Notes: generated from the letters alone by a model not told the origin. Positions 1 to 10,250 are shown, counted from the first letter of the stretch. The stretch: DNA of 64,000 nucleotides from Verrucomicrobiota bacterium (GCA_963205455.1 CAUJJL010000196.1:1-64000), one strand, 5' to 3'. Numbers and translations: made by a program.

Positions 1-414
1 GAGAGTTACAAGGCGGTGCTTGAGTCGCCCGACAACATTTCCAAGACCGTGCTTCATCGCGGCCTCGATGTGGGCACGGCGTTTGAGATCCTTTCGATTG
101 ACATTGCCGATGTCGATGTGGGCGAGAACATCGGCGCCAAGCTTCAGGTTGCGCAGGCGGAGGCGAACAAGAACATGGCCCAGGCGCAGGCGGAAATCCG
201 CCGTGCGGCGGCGGTGGCTCTTGAACAGGAGATGAAGGCGAAGGTGCAGGAGATGCAGGCCAAGGTGGTCGAGGCGCAGGCGCAGGTGCCGCAGGCGATG
301 GCGGATGCGTTTCGCAATGGGCGCCTCGGAGTGATGGACTACTATCGGATGGACAACGTCCAGGCCGACACCTCGATGCGCCAGAGCATCGCCGATCCTG
401 ACCAAAAGTCCTGA
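1..414 (+). CDS. floA: Flotillin-like protein FloA, C-terminal part (5' end outside window)
   Basis: The reading frame is open from base 1 and ends at TGA 412-414, so only the last 137 residues are present. The visible part has a short beta/alpha segment (around [20 protein letters not shown]) typical of the end of the SPFH core. It is followed by a long Ala/Glu/Gln-rich coiled coil, then the terminal segment with [18 protein letters not shown], which is characteristic of bacterial FloA (YqfA/UPF0365). FloA is a membrane-associated scaffold that organises functional membrane microdomains; this role is family knowledge. The membrane hairpin and most of the SPFH domain lie upstream of the window. 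The next gene is on the same strand 40 bp later and may be co-transcribed. Confidence 0.9.
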   Translation, partial: ESYKAVLESPDNISKTVLHRGLDVGTAFEILSIDIADVDVGENIGAKLQVAQAEANKNMAQAQAEIRRAAAVALEQEMKAKVQEMQAKVVEAQAQVPQAMADAFRNGRLGVMDYYRMDNVQADTSMRQSIADPDQKS

Positions 415-454
415 GGCCCTGGCTTTTCTTCAACCCGACTGAGTCTCACCCGTC

Positions 455-1114
455 GTGGACTGGATCTTCGAACACATTCAGGTCATCGCCATTGTGGCGG
501 GTGTGATCGCCTACTGGATCAACCAGCGGAAGCGTCACAAGGCGGGTGAAAGCGCCGACTACGACGGCGACGGCATCCCCGATGTGCCGCAGACGCGAAA
601 GCTGGGAGATCGAAACAATCCGGACGCCGCGCAGTCCGAACGGGAGAGGCAGATTCGCGAGGAGATGCTCCGGAAGATTGCGGAGCGGCGCGGAGGGGGA
701 ATCCCGCCTGCGCTGCCATCCGAGCCGTCCGCACCGCCACGGCATGCGCCCGCGGAACCGTTGGAAGCTCCCCGGCCTGTAATGGCGAATCCGATTGAGG
801 AAATGCTTCGGCGGGCGGCCGAGGCCATGCGTCGGACTGAGGAGGATGCCAAGGCGAAAGCCGCGGCTGAGAAGGCCGAGCGCAGACGCCTCCGCAAACT
901 CAAGGAGCAGGCGTTGGCCCTTGAAGAGGCGCGACGTCAGGAGGCTACTCAAGCCGCTGAGAGTGCGCAACCGACTTCGCTCTTGATTGAAATCAGGCGT
1001 GAGAATGTCGTCCGCAGGGAGCTGCTGCGGGATCTCCAGGGGACTGGAAATCTTCGGCGTGCGATCGTGCTGCGGGAGGTGCTTGGACCCCCGGTCGCCC
1101 TCAGCCGTCGATAG
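455..1114 (+). CDS. Hypothetical protein with N-terminal membrane anchor and charged coiled coil
   Basis: A 219-residue protein starting with GTG (first residues MDWIFEHIQVIAIVAGVIAYW). Residues about 5-23 form one transmembrane helix. The rest is soluble, starting with a DYDGDGIPD stretch that resembles an EF-hand or thrombospondin-type calcium loop. It then becomes proline-rich and finally an Arg/Glu/Ala-rich coiled coil (about 110-185). I do not recognise the family. Its position just after floA suggests a membrane-associated partner, but this is only context. It converges on the rodZ-like gene with a 12-bp gap. Confidence 0.6.
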   Translation: MDWIFEHIQVIAIVAGVIAYWINQRKRHKAGESADYDGDGIPDVPQTRKLGDRNNPDAAQSERERQIREEMLRKIAERRGGGIPPALPSEPSAPPRHAPAEPLEAPRPVMANPIEEMLRRAAEAMRRTEEDAKAKAAAEKAERRRLRKLKEQALALEEARRQEATQAAESAQPTSLLIEIRRENVVRRELLRDLQGTGNLRRAIVLREVLGPPVALSRR

Positions 1115-1126
1115 ACAAAAACAGCC

Positions 1127-1963
1127 TTACCGCCCGGATGGCGTGGTTGAGCGCGACGCCGGTGCCTTGAGATCTGCAGCCCGGTCCGGCATGGGATAGC
1201 GGATGCCGTTGATTTCCAGTTCAACCGCACGATGGGGATCGGCTTCGATGCGAAGCGCGGTGCGGTAGGGCAGAACCCGTGAATCGCCGCGTGACATCGC
1301 GCCGCTGAAGAGCACGAGATTGTCGTTGAGCTGGCGGACGGTGAGGAAGACGTTGTCCATTGCGAACACGGTGATGACTGCTTCGCCTGGCCGTGGGGCC
1401 ACGACGGAGGAATTGCTGCCCGATGCGGTGGCCGGCTTTGAAGGATCGCTGCTGAACAATTTCACGAGCACCACGATGAGCACGATCAGCACACCGATCC
1501 CTGCAAGCGCGAGCAGGCCCTTGATGACGAGCGCCTGATCGATTTGCGGTCCCGAAGCCCTTGGGCGGAACGTAGCTGGATTGTTGTCCGGCGCTGGCGT
1601 GGCCTCCGGGACAGTGTCCGCATTGGTAGGGGGTGGAGGCGGCACGTCGCGATTGGTGCTCTTTGCGGAGGAAACCGAGAGTTCCATGCGACCGAAACTC
1701 TCGCGAGCCAGACCCCGGGTCTTCGATTCTCCGATGCCCAGACCCTTGTAATCGTTGATGATCTTGTCGCTCGGGAGCTTGAGGAACGTGGCGTAGGTCC
1801 GCAGGAAGCCGCGCACGTAGATTTCGGGCAGCGACAGATCGAACTGGTTGTTCTCGAATTTGTGCAGGTAGTCGCCGCGGATCTTGGTCGCCTCCGCGAC
1901 TTCGCGGATGGAGACCCCTTTCCGTTTGCGCGCTTCCTCAAGGCGTTCGCCGATCGTCTGCAT
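1127..1963 (-). CDS. RodZ-like helix-turn-helix membrane protein
   Basis: 278 residues. The N-terminal 70 residues form a Cro/CI-type HTH domain (IGERLEEARKRKGVSIREVA, then FENNQFDLSLPEIYVRGFLR), the signature of HTH_25/RodZ proteins. A Pro/Thr-rich linker follows, then one transmembrane helix at about 152-172, then a periplasmic beta-rich domain of DUF4115 type. RodZ links MreB filaments to the cell-wall elongation machinery. The architecture matches well, but conservation with E. coli RodZ is low outside the HTH. It lies 117 bp downstream of ftsK on the same strand, so the two morphogenesis and division genes may share transcription. Confidence 0.8.
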   Translation of the reverse strand: MQTIGERLEEARKRKGVSIREVAEATKIRGDYLHKFENNQFDLSLPEIYVRGFLRTYATFLKLPSDKIINDYKGLGIGESKTRGLARESFGRMELSVSSAKSTNRDVPPPPPTNADTVPEATPAPDNNPATFRPRASGPQIDQALVIKGLLALAGIGVLIVLIVVLVKLFSSDPSKPATASGSNSSVVAPRPGEAVITVFAMDNVFLTVRQLNDNLVLFSGAMSRGDSRVLPYRTALRIEADPHRAVELEINGIRYPMPDRAADLKAPASRSTTPSGR

Positions 1964-2080
1964 GGGGCTCAGTAGGATGAAGTTGAAATGGCGAGAGGAG
2001 GGAAGACGGAAGTGCGCGCGGTGACCAGTCTTTCCGGCGGGTCACTCCGCTTTTCTTCATGATTCGGGAGGCCCACGGGC

Positions 2081-4714
2081 TCAGATCGAATCCAGATCGA
2101 TGAGAATCTCGCGGGGGCTAGATCCGTTGTCAGGTCCCACCACACCCTTCTGTTCCATCAGATCCATGATGCGTGCCGCCCGGTTATAGCCGATGCGCAG
2201 GCGTCGCTGAATCATGGAGGTCGATGCGCGGCGCGTGCTGCGGAGGACATCGAGGGCCTGCTGGTAGAGCTCGGCGTCATCTCCCATATCTTCGTCGTCG
2301 GAATCATCCTCGTCGGATTCCTCGCGGGCATCGCGATCGATCTGGGCCTGGACCTCGCTCGCGAAGATCGGCGGACCGTTCTTCTTGAGGAAATCAACGA
2401 CGCTGTTGACTTCGTCATCGGACACGAAGGCACCCTGGGCGCGGACCAGACGTGAGCTTCCTGGAGGGGAAAACAGCATGTCGCCCCGGCCGATGAGCGT
2501 GTCGGCTCCCTTCGTGTCGAGAATGGTCCGGGAATCGACCTGGGAGGCGACCTGGAAGGCGATGCGTGACGGCAGGTTGGCCTTGATCACGCCGGTGATG
2601 ACATTCACGGACGGGCGCTGGGTGGCGATGATGAGATGGATGCCGGCAGCGCGCGCCAGTTGGGCGAGACGAGCGATGCTCGTTTCAATCTCGGCGGGAG
2701 CGACCATCATGAGGTCGGCGAGTTCGTCGATGATGGCGACGATGTAGGGAAGGCGCTCTGGAATTTCGAGGCCATCGTCCAGTGCCGGATCGATTCCCTC
2801 GAGTCCCGTCTGTTCCGGGATCGAGGGATCCTTGGGAGCTTTCTCGGAGGAGCGCTTGCGGTGATTGAATCCGACGATGTTGCGAACGCCTACCTTGGCA
2901 AAAATCTGGTAACGCTGATCCATTTCTCCGAGCAGCCACTTCAGCGCTGCGGGCACCTTCTTGGGCTCCGTCACAACCGGAATCAGCATGTGCGGGAGCG
3001 TATTGAAGATCTTCAGTTCAACGATCTTCGGATCGACCATGATCAGCCGAAGATCCTTCGGGCTCTTGGAGTACAGGATCGAGGCGACGATGGAATTGAG
3101 GCACACGGACTTGCCTGAGCCCGTTGCACCTGCGATCAGCAGGTGGGGCATCTTTGTGAGATCTGAGACGATGGGCTTTCCGGACACGTCCTTGCCGAGC
3201 GCCACCGGGATTTCTCCCTTGTTCAGGGCTGTTCCCCAATCCTCGCTCTCCAGGATTTCCCGCATGCCGACTGGTGTCGGATGCTGGTTTGGCACCTCAA
3301 CCCCTACTGCGGCCTTCCCGGGAATCGGGGCGAGAATGCGCACGGATTGTGCGCGCATGCCGAGGGCGATGTTCTTGTCGAGGCCCGCAATCTTTTCCAC
3401 ACGAACGCCGGGAGCAGGCACGATCTCGTAGCGGGTGATGACAGGACCGACGTGGATTTCGCCCAGGGTGACCTGGACGCCAAATTCTCCAAGGATGCGC
3501 AGGAGGTTTTCCGCGTTTCGGCGGTGCTCTTCCTCGGAGTTTTCGGGAGCGACGGGCGTCTGTTCGCGCAGCAAAGAGAGGGGAGGAAACTGGTAGTCGG
3601 AGTCGGAGGGGGTGGGGGAGACGACACGCGCGCGTTTCGTTTCCTCAGGTTTTACGATATTGAGTTCGAAGCGCCCGCCAGCCTGGGACTCGAGTTCGTT
3701 CGAAGAGGTTGCAGTGGCGCCGGGGCTGTTCCGCCCTTTCCGTGGGGATGGAGACTTGTCGTCACTGGGCAGCAGGCTTTCGGTCTCCGGTGCCTCGGCC
3801 GCGTCTTCGGGAACAATGGCATCGACGAGGCCCTCCCTCATCAACTCGGCGGAAACGCTGCCGGCCGATGACTTTTTCTGAAGCGCCGCTGCATCCTCCT
3901 GTGCGCGTGCTTCCGCCTGCAGCGCCTTCTTGGTTGCGAGTGCTTTTGCCGCGGCTGTCGCTGCTGCTGCGTTTGCCTGTTTTTGTTCGAGTGCGGTTCG
4001 TTCGGCGGCACGTTGCCGGGTCTGCATCTCGTCGAGTTCGCGCTTCAGTGCTGCGGCTTCGGCCCGGCGCTCGCGGCGTTTCTCGATCCATCCGTGCACG
4101 GCTGCAGCGATTTTTTCGAGTTCGGTGGTGATGTCCTTTGAAAAGATGAACAGCAGGCTGAGCGCGTAGAGTGATCCCATGAGCACGATGGATCCGAACA
4201 CCCCGAGTGTTTCTTTGAAGGCATCCTGATAGACGAGGCGCCCGAGGCGCCCTCCGGGGCCTTCGGTGAAGTATTGGGAAACTCCGAAGCTTTCCCACAT
4301 TGACCACAGGCCCGAGAAAGATCCGATGCACAGCAGCATCGCGACCAGCCGGGTAATGGCCAGGCGGCGGGCGTTGCGAATCGAGACGACTCCGAACCAG
4401 AGAAGGAAGATCGGCACCAGCCAGGTGCTGACGCCCAGCCAATGCAGTGTCAGGTAGGACATCTCGGCGCCGAAGAGCCCCACCCAGTTCTTTTCGGTGG
4501 GATTGGTCGTGATCCAGTGGCTTTGCGCCGGTGAGTAGTTGAGGTAGGCGACTGCCAGCAGAATCCCGAGCAGGAACAGGATGATGGCCACCGGCCAGTT
4601 GGGACGGTGGCGCACGCCCCCGAGGGCGGTTTTGGGATTTGTGTTTGAACTCGCTGTTTTGGCCATCTGATCTGAGTGCGTAGCGGCACCCTGCTGTGCG
4701 TATTTCCGAATCAT
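2081..4714 (-). CDS. ftsK: DNA translocase FtsK/SpoIIIE
   Basis: 877 residues. The N-terminal 200 residues contain four predicted membrane helices (e.g. WPVAIILFLLGILLAVAYL). A charged coiled-coil linker rich in Ala/Glu/Lys follows. The C-terminal motor has an alpha/beta core, Walker A GATGSGKS and Walker B around IVAIIDELADLMMV. The end (LYQQALDVLRSTRRASTSMI to the C-terminus) is the winged-helix gamma domain that reads polar KOPS-type sites. The protein pumps DNA through the division septum and helps resolve chromosome dimers. The start at 4714 is followed by an alternative ATG at 4666; neither has a strong ribosome-binding site. It is divergent from manA. Confidence 0.96.
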   Translation of the reverse strand: MIRKYAQQGAATHSDQMAKTASSNTNPKTALGGVRHRPNWPVAIILFLLGILLAVAYLNYSPAQSHWITTNPTEKNWVGLFGAEMSYLTLHWLGVSTWLVPIFLLWFGVVSIRNARRLAITRLVAMLLCIGSFSGLWSMWESFGVSQYFTEGPGGRLGRLVYQDAFKETLGVFGSIVLMGSLYALSLLFIFSKDITTELEKIAAAVHGWIEKRRERRAEAAALKRELDEMQTRQRAAERTALEQKQANAAAATAAAKALATKKALQAEARAQEDAAALQKKSSAGSVSAELMREGLVDAIVPEDAAEAPETESLLPSDDKSPSPRKGRNSPGATATSSNELESQAGGRFELNIVKPEETKRARVVSPTPSDSDYQFPPLSLLREQTPVAPENSEEEHRRNAENLLRILGEFGVQVTLGEIHVGPVITRYEIVPAPGVRVEKIAGLDKNIALGMRAQSVRILAPIPGKAAVGVEVPNQHPTPVGMREILESEDWGTALNKGEIPVALGKDVSGKPIVSDLTKMPHLLIAGATGSGKSVCLNSIVASILYSKSPKDLRLIMVDPKIVELKIFNTLPHMLIPVVTEPKKVPAALKWLLGEMDQRYQIFAKVGVRNIVGFNHRKRSSEKAPKDPSIPEQTGLEGIDPALDDGLEIPERLPYIVAIIDELADLMMVAPAEIETSIARLAQLARAAGIHLIIATQRPSVNVITGVIKANLPSRIAFQVASQVDSRTILDTKGADTLIGRGDMLFSPPGSSRLVRAQGAFVSDDEVNSVVDFLKKNGPPIFASEVQAQIDRDAREESDEDDSDDEDMGDDAELYQQALDVLRSTRRASTSMIQRRLRIGYNRAARIMDLMEQKGVVGPDNGSSPREILIDLDSI

Positions 4715-4778
4715 CGGATTCCGCTGATTGGGTTGTCCATCATTAACCCACCCGCATCTTTGGCAGGCATTGTTCCCG

Positions 4779-5726
4779 ATGAGTGAAATTCTGTTTTTTA
4801 CGCCTCTTTATCAGGATCGCGTTTGGGGCGGTCGCGCCCTTGAACGCAAGCTGGGGCGAGTGCTTCCGCCTGCCCGACCGATTGGTGAAAGCTGGGAGAT
4901 TGTGGACCGCCCCGAGGCCCAATCCATGGTGAGTCGCGGTCAATGGGCAGGTCTGTCGCTTAGACAGGTGCTGGAACGGCATGGTGCCGCGGTCATGGGA
5001 CCAGGCTATGATCCGGCGCGTCCCTTTCCATTGCTTGTCAAATGGCTCGATTGCCGGGAGCGCCTGAGTCTTCAGGTGCATCCACCGGCGGAAATAGCGC
5101 CGGCATTGCGCGGCGAACCCAAGACTGAAAACTGGTTCATCGCCGCGGCAGAACCGGGGTCGGGCCTGCTGGTGGGGCTGAAACGATCCACGACTCGAGC
5201 GCAGTTTGCCAACGCATTGGTGGAACAAACACTTGAGTCGTGCGTGCATCGCTTCGACGTGGCGCCGGGTGACTCCATTCTCGTCCGAAGCGGGACCGTT
5301 CATGCCATCGATGGTGGGAATCTCATCCTGGAAATTCAGCAGAATTCGGATACGACTTATCGGGTCTACGACTGGGGCCGGGTGGGACTGGATGGCAAGG
5401 CGCGGCAATTACATGTTGCGGAATCGCTTGCGTCGATCGATTGGGGCGTGGTCGAGCCTGCTCCCGTGCGGGCCGCGCCGCAACCTGCCGTGATTGCGGA
5501 CGCGGAGGAGTTTCGCATCCGACGGGTGCCGCTCGATCGCGATGCGTGCCTTGAAGTGGGCGCAAATGAGCAGCCGCGGCTACTCAGTGTTGTTTCGGGA
5601 ACCCTTGCGGCGGCATCGGGAGATGCATTGCCGACAGGCTCAAATGTTGTTTTGCCCTATGATACAGCCTTTCGTTTCACCGCGAAAGGTCCCACGTTGA
5701 TTCTCATGACAGAGAATTTTGTTTAG
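4779..5726 (+). CDS. manA: Mannose-6-phosphate isomerase, class I
   Basis: 315 residues from ATG 4779; an in-frame extension to 4728 has no family similarity. It interconverts mannose 6-phosphate and fructose 6-phosphate, feeding mannose into glycolysis or supplying GDP-mannose precursors. It is a Zn-dependent cupin. Visible motifs are LSLQVHPPAE (Zn ligands Gln and His), a KTENWFI segment with the Glu ligand, and GTVHAIDGGNLILEIQQNSD followed by TTYRVYDWGR, the hallmark of the short, Bacillus-type class of PMI. It is divergent from ftsK with a 64-bp gap. Confidence in function is high. Confidence 0.95.
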   Translation: MSEILFFTPLYQDRVWGGRALERKLGRVLPPARPIGESWEIVDRPEAQSMVSRGQWAGLSLRQVLERHGAAVMGPGYDPARPFPLLVKWLDCRERLSLQVHPPAEIAPALRGEPKTENWFIAAAEPGSGLLVGLKRSTTRAQFANALVEQTLESCVHRFDVAPGDSILVRSGTVHAIDGGNLILEIQQNSDTTYRVYDWGRVGLDGKARQLHVAESLASIDWGVVEPAPVRAAPQPAVIADAEEFRIRRVPLDRDACLEVGANEQPRLLSVVSGTLAAASGDALPTGSNVVLPYDTAFRFTAKGPTLILMTENFV

Positions 5727-5747
5727 GTTGGTTTTCCCAATACGGCC

Positions 5748-6554
5748 ATGACTACGATTTACCCTTCCTTCAGGAACCTGCGCCAGTGCCGCGGAGGTGC
5801 TCTCTTCAAACTCCTCCTGTTCTTCGTTGTACTCTTCGCGCTCATTGCGGTCGCCTGGATGCTCTTTCTTCCGTCGATCCTGAAGAGTGTCGTTCAGAAG
5901 CGTACCGGTTTCGAGGTGCAGATTGCCAAGATGGCGGTGAATCCGTTCAAGGGTGATGTCAGCGTTTCCGGCTTGGTCATCAATAACCCCTCGGACTGGC
6001 CGTCGCGCGACTTCATCCAGGTGCGCGAGTTCAAGGCAAATACGGATCTCTGGTCCTTGATCGGAGGCAAGCGCCCGATTGTCGACGATGCGGTTGTCGA
6101 TGTCGCTTTGGTCGCCGTGGTCACAGACAGCCAGAAGCGAACAAATCTCGGGTTGTTTCAGGAGCGCATGGCAGGACCGAAGGACGATAAGCAGAAAAAG
6201 CCGGAGCCGTCCGCGAAGCTAGAATTTCTTATTCGGAGACTGCATCTGCGATTTTCAAAGGTTCAGCTTGTTGACTATTCGGGAGGAAAAGCCACGCCCT
6301 CGATTCGGGAGATGAACCTCAATATCGATCGGCGCTATACCGACGTCACGGATGCAAAACAGATTGTCACGGGAGCGATCCCTGGAATTGGCGCGATTGG
6401 CAGCGCACTGTCCGCGCTCGTCCCCGGGGCTTTGGGCAAGGCAATTGGAGGTGCAATGAATGAGCCAGTGGAGCTTCTTAAAGGCACGGGCAAGAAAGCC
6501 GGAGGCTTTTTCAAGGGCATGATCGAGAAACTTGAAGAAAGCCCGAAGAAGTAG
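5748..6554 (+). CDS. AsmA-like membrane-anchored protein
   Basis: 268 residues. It has an N-terminal transmembrane helix (about 21-43, FKLLLFFVVLFALIAVAWML), then a segment SILKSVVQKRTGFEVQIAKM with NPFKGDVSVSGLVINNP. This is the standard opening of AsmA/DUF748 proteins, where a membrane anchor leads into beta-strand repeats. The AsmA domain is much shorter than in E. coli AsmA. Related proteins are thought to act in lipid or outer-membrane homeostasis, but I cannot give a specific role. The C-terminus is Lys/Gly-rich. It is 21 bp after manA and 18 bp before grpE. Confidence 0.65.
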   Translation: MTTIYPSFRNLRQCRGGALFKLLLFFVVLFALIAVAWMLFLPSILKSVVQKRTGFEVQIAKMAVNPFKGDVSVSGLVINNPSDWPSRDFIQVREFKANTDLWSLIGGKRPIVDDAVVDVALVAVVTDSQKRTNLGLFQERMAGPKDDKQKKPEPSAKLEFLIRRLHLRFSKVQLVDYSGGKATPSIREMNLNIDRRYTDVTDAKQIVTGAIPGIGAIGSALSALVPGALGKAIGGAMNEPVELLKGTGKKAGGFFKGMIEKLEESPKK

Positions 6555-6572
6555 TTGAATGATCGTTTTCCC

Positions 6573-7172
6573 ATGAACGAGAACGATCCCTCGACCAAAG
6601 CGACCGAGCCCAAGCCCAGTTCCGAACCCATCGATTCCGAAGTCTCCTCCCCCGAGCAGGGCGCCGAGGGTGTCATTGAGCAATTGGAGACGGAGCTGCT
6701 TGCCGCGCGAAAAAGCGGAGCGGAGAATTACGAGCGTTACTTGCGGTCAGTCGCTGACTTGGAGAATTTTCGCAAACGCGCTGTTCGTGAAAAGGATGAT
6801 CTTCGCCAATATGCGGCGTCGCGGGTATTGGAGGACCTAATCCCTGTCCTGGACAGCCTCAGCCTCGGACTAACGGCGGCAAAAGCACCCAACGCGGATA
6901 TTCAGGCTGTCGTGGGTGGGGTTGAAATGGTTTTGACACAGGCCAAGTCCGCCCTGGCCCAGCATGGTTTCAAGGAGATCAATCCTGTTGGGCAGGCATT
7001 TGATCCTAATTTGCATGAATCGATTTCGGCTCAGCCGAGCAAGGAATTTGCGGAGGGAGTCGTGATGTCGGTCGTACGCATTGGTTACAGCCTCAATGGA
7101 CGCGTCCTGCGCCCTGCCAGCGTTGTCATTTCGAGTGGGGCTTCGGCAAAGAAGTCGGAGGCATCAAGCTGA
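6573..7172 (+). CDS. grpE: Nucleotide exchange factor GrpE
   Basis: 199 residues from ATG 6573; a TTG in frame at 6555 is adjacent to the preceding stop and less likely. GrpE releases ADP from DnaK in the heat-shock chaperone cycle. After a disordered N-terminus, the long coiled coil (about 25-75) contains the conserved YERYLRSVADLENFRKRAVR. The C-terminal beta domain has FDPNLHESISA and RIGYSLNGRVLRPASVVIS, typical of GrpE. It is followed 71 bp later by dnaJ. dnaK is not in this window. Confidence 0.97.
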   Translation: MNENDPSTKATEPKPSSEPIDSEVSSPEQGAEGVIEQLETELLAARKSGAENYERYLRSVADLENFRKRAVREKDDLRQYAASRVLEDLIPVLDSLSLGLTAAKAPNADIQAVVGGVEMVLTQAKSALAQHGFKEINPVGQAFDPNLHESISAQPSKEFAEGVVMSVVRIGYSLNGRVLRPASVVISSGASAKKSEASS

Positions 7173-7243
7173 CCCCGCGGCTTCGGTACGAAGAAGCGGT
7201 GGCTCGTTGCGGGACCCGCGTCTGAATCGGCCAACCAACACCC

Positions 7244-8380
7244 ATGTCCAAACAAGATTACTACGAACTGCTGGGCGTCTCCAAAGGAGCCAGCGAGGAG
7301 GATCTCAAGAAGGCGTATCGCAAGAAGGCGGTGCAGTATCACCCTGACAAGAATCCGGGCAACAAGGAGGCGGAGGAGATGTTCAAGAAGATCTCCCATG
7401 CCTACGAGGTGCTGAAGGATCCGGACAAGCGGGCGGCTTATGATCGATTTGGCCATGCGGCCTTTGAGGGCGCGGGTGCAGGTGGCCCGCGTGGCGGCGG
7501 TGGCGGATTTCACGACCCGTTCGATATCTTTCGCGAGGTATTTGGTGGAGGCGGAGGAGGCGGTGTGTTCGATGAGATGTTTGGCGGAGGCTCGAGGGAT
7601 GGCAGCCGCGACGGCGCGGATCTGCGTTATGACCTCGAAATATCGCTGGAAGAGGCTGCGGGAGGTGTTGAAAAGGAAATCGCCTTCCGAAAAAACATGG
7701 TCTGCGAACGCTGCGAAGGCAGTGGGGCCGAGCCTGGCTCGAAACGCAGCACCTGCCCGACCTGTCGCGGATCCGGGCAGATCCGGCGTAGTGGCGGAAT
7801 CATTACGTTTACCCAGACATGTCCAACGTGCGGCGGAGCGGGGACAAAGATTGAAAAGCCCTGCGGACAGTGTCGCGGCGAGGGACGCGTGCCGAAGACT
7901 GCAAAGATCAATGTCCGCATTCCCGCCGGTGTGGACACCGGCTCGCGCCTGCGGTCCGTGGGCAATGGCGAGGCGGGTGTCGCGGGAGGCGGTCCCGGTG
8001 ATCTTTACATTGTGCTTTCCGTGCGCGACCACGAATTGTTCGAGCGGCAGGGCGACGACCTTTTCTGCGAGATCCCGATCAAGTTTACGCTCGCGACGCT
8101 TGGAGGAAACATCGAGGTGCCGACACTCTTCGGCAAGGCGTCGCTGAAGCTCCCGGCCGGCACGCAGAGCGGCACGACCTTCCGGCTGCGGAGCAAGGGC
8201 ATGCCGTCGCTGCGAAATCGCGGGGACCAGGGCGACCAACTGGTGCGCGTTCATGTCGAAGTGCCGCAGTCGCTCAACTCCGAGCAGCGCAAGCTGCTCG
8301 AGCAGTTTGCGCTGGTGAGCGGCGACGCCGAGAATCCCACCGCACGCAGCTGGTTCGAGAAGGCGAAGAAATTCTTCTAG
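7244..8380 (+). CDS. dnaJ: Chaperone protein DnaJ
   Basis: 378 residues, full length. The J domain (1-70) contains the HPD motif (YHPDKNPGN) that stimulates DnaK. It is followed by a Gly/Phe-rich linker and then the zinc-binding domain with four CxxCxGxG-type repeats ([32 protein letters not shown]). The C-terminal substrate-binding domains follow. It is a type I (DnaJ/Hsp40) co-chaperone that works with GrpE from the gene just upstream. The psd gene starts 6 bp after its stop, so the three genes are probably one transcript. Confidence 0.98.
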   Translation: MSKQDYYELLGVSKGASEEDLKKAYRKKAVQYHPDKNPGNKEAEEMFKKISHAYEVLKDPDKRAAYDRFGHAAFEGAGAGGPRGGGGGFHDPFDIFREVFGGGGGGGVFDEMFGGGSRDGSRDGADLRYDLEISLEEAAGGVEKEIAFRKNMVCERCEGSGAEPGSKRSTCPTCRGSGQIRRSGGIITFTQTCPTCGGAGTKIEKPCGQCRGEGRVPKTAKINVRIPAGVDTGSRLRSVGNGEAGVAGGGPGDLYIVLSVRDHELFERQGDDLFCEIPIKFTLATLGGNIEVPTLFGKASLKLPAGTQSGTTFRLRSKGMPSLRNRGDQGDQLVRVHVEVPQSLNSEQRKLLEQFALVSGDAENPTARSWFEKAKKFF

Positions 8381-8386
8381 CCGCGC

Positions 8387-9292
8387 ATGAAGCCGGAGCC
8401 GATCCGCTATTTCAACCGGCGCACAGGTACCGTTGAGAACGAAGCCATCTACGGCGAGGGATGGCTGCGCTGGGCCTATGAAAATCCGATGGGCCGTTTC
8501 ACGACGTGGCTCGTCGCGAGACGCTGGGTGATGTCCGCCTATTTCGGATGGCGCATGAATCGCGTGCACAGCGCGCGAAAGATCCTGCCGTTCATCGCGA
8601 CCTACGATCTCGATGTGGATGAGTTTGCGAAATCGCCTTATCGATTCCGCACATTCAACGAGTTTTTCACCCGTGCGCTCAAACCGGAGGCGCGACCGAT
8701 TTCCGCACCCGGCAATGAACGCATCGCGGTTTTTCCTGCGGATGGACGCCATCTGGCATTCGCCAATGTCGACGAGGCGGATGGATTTTATGTCAAGGGC
8801 GCCACCTTTTCGCTGGCGGATCTGCTGCAGGACGCGGACCTGACCGCGACCTTTGCCGGGGGTGCGATGCTCATCTCGCGACTCTGCCCGACCGACTATC
8901 ATCGCTTTCATTTCCCTGTCGCAGGTGTGCCCGACGCGGGGCGGCTGATCAACGGCTGGCTTTACTCCGTCAGCCCGGTTGCGCTGCGCATCAATGTCCA
9001 GAGACTCGTGCAGAACAAACGGCGGATAACCCTGCTCCGGGATACGGCCTTCGGGACGGTCGCCATGATCGAGGTGGGTGCGACGAATGTGGGCTCGATT
9101 GTCGAAACGTATGTCGAGGATCGGAGGGTTGAGAAGGGCGAGAGCAAGGGAATGTTCAAGTTTGGCGGGTCGTGCGTGATCACCCTCTTTCAGAAAAGGC
9201 GGATCCGCATCGACGCGGATATTCTCGCGCAAAGTTGCAGATATATCGAGACTTACACGCGCATGGGGGATCGATTGGGAGAAGCGGTCTGA
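8387..9292 (+). CDS. psd: Phosphatidylserine decarboxylase proenzyme
   Basis: 301 residues. It converts phosphatidylserine to phosphatidylethanolamine at the membrane. PSDs self-cleave at a G-S bond and the Ser becomes the pyruvoyl group. Here the processing site reads [11 protein letters not shown], with Gly261-Ser262. Many family members have GGST or GSS, so the Cys after the Ser is slightly unusual. The [10 protein letters not shown] and [10 protein letters not shown] segments hold the Asp119 and His174 expected for autocleavage. The length fits the shorter soluble-looking PSD type. It follows dnaJ with a 6-bp gap. Confidence 0.93.
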   Translation: MKPEPIRYFNRRTGTVENEAIYGEGWLRWAYENPMGRFTTWLVARRWVMSAYFGWRMNRVHSARKILPFIATYDLDVDEFAKSPYRFRTFNEFFTRALKPEARPISAPGNERIAVFPADGRHLAFANVDEADGFYVKGATFSLADLLQDADLTATFAGGAMLISRLCPTDYHRFHFPVAGVPDAGRLINGWLYSVSPVALRINVQRLVQNKRRITLLRDTAFGTVAMIEVGATNVGSIVETYVEDRRVEKGESKGMFKFGGSCVITLFQKRRIRIDADILAQSCRYIETYTRMGDRLGEAV

Positions 9293-9374
9293 GTCTGGAC
9301 GAGGGCGACCGGGAGAAAAATCGGTCCGTATACTTGAGTTTGTTGCTGGACTAGCCAAGGTATTGTCTTCTCCC

Positions 9375-10250
9375 ATGAGCTCAAAATTCTCCGCCTACTC
9401 GAACCCCGAAGTGCTGGTCGATGGCGCCTGGCTGCAGGCCCATCTCAACGATCCCTCGCTGCGGATCGTGGAAAGCAATGAGGACGTGCTCCTTTACGAT
9501 ACCGGGCATATTCCCGGGGCGGTGCACATCGATTGGCGGGGCGACCTCCAGGACAATACGGAGCGCGATTACATTTCGCCCGAGAAGTTCGCCGAGCTCT
9601 GTGCGCGCAACGGGATTTCTCCGGAGACGACTGTGATCTTCTATGGAGACAAGTCCAACTGGTGGTCCGCCTATGCGCTGTGGGCGTTCCGGTTGTATGG
9701 TCACGAGAAGGTGAAGCTGCTCGACGGCGGAAGCGCCAAATGGAAAGCCGACGGGCGACCGGTCACGCGCGAGAAACCCGTGGTCAAGCGCTCCATTTAT
9801 CCCGTGCCTGCCAGGCGACACGACGAGGAGATTCGGGCCTTTTTTGATCAGACGCTGGCCCACGCGAAAGCCCGCCTGCCGCTCATCGACGTGCGGTCAC
9901 CTGGCGAATACCGCGGTGAGATCACGCACATGCCGGAGTATCCGCAGGAGGGTGTGCTTCGGGGCGGGCACATTCCCGGAGCGCGCAGCGTGCCGTGGAA
10001 AACGGCTGCCAATGATGACGGGACGTTCAAGACGTTCGAGGAACTGAAGAAGATCTACACGGACAATCTCGGTCTCAAACCGAATGACGACATCGTCGCC
10101 TATTGCCGCATCGGTGAGCGATCGAGCCACACGTGGTTTGTTCTCACCTATCTCCTCGGCTACAGGAAGGTCCGCAACTACGACGGCTCGTGGACCGAGT
10201 GGGGAAATCGTGTTCGCGCGCCCATCGCGAAGGGAGATCAGCCGGGTTGA
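9375..10250 (+). CDS. Thiosulfate/3-mercaptopyruvate sulfurtransferase, two rhodanese domains
   Basis: 291 residues from ATG 9375; the in-frame TTG at 9363 is less likely. There are two rhodanese domains. The N-terminal one is inactive (no catalytic Cys in the loop, which reads [14 protein letters not shown]). The C-terminal one has the active loop [12 protein letters not shown] with Cys244. The CRIGERS loop is common in CysA/SseA-type thiosulfate sulfurtransferases. The enzyme moves sulfane sulfur from thiosulfate or mercaptopyruvate to an acceptor. A SufE homologue begins 49 bp downstream, suggesting a role in sulfur delivery. Confidence 0.92.
   Translation: MSSKFSAYSNPEVLVDGAWLQAHLNDPSLRIVESNEDVLLYDTGHIPGAVHIDWRGDLQDNTERDYISPEKFAELCARNGISPETTVIFYGDKSNWWSAYALWAFRLYGHEKVKLLDGGSAKWKADGRPVTREKPVVKRSIYPVPARRHDEEIRAFFDQTLAHAKARLPLIDVRSPGEYRGEITHMPEYPQEGVLRGGHIPGARSVPWKTAANDDGTFKTFEELKKIYTDNLGLKPNDDIVAYCRIGERSSHTWFVLTYLLGYRKVRNYDGSWTEWGNRVRAPIAKGDQPG

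Noticed and set aside
7085..9376. 763-residue minus-strand frame opposite dnaJ and psd
   Set aside because: A high-GC shadow of well-recognised plus-strand genes; no family features.
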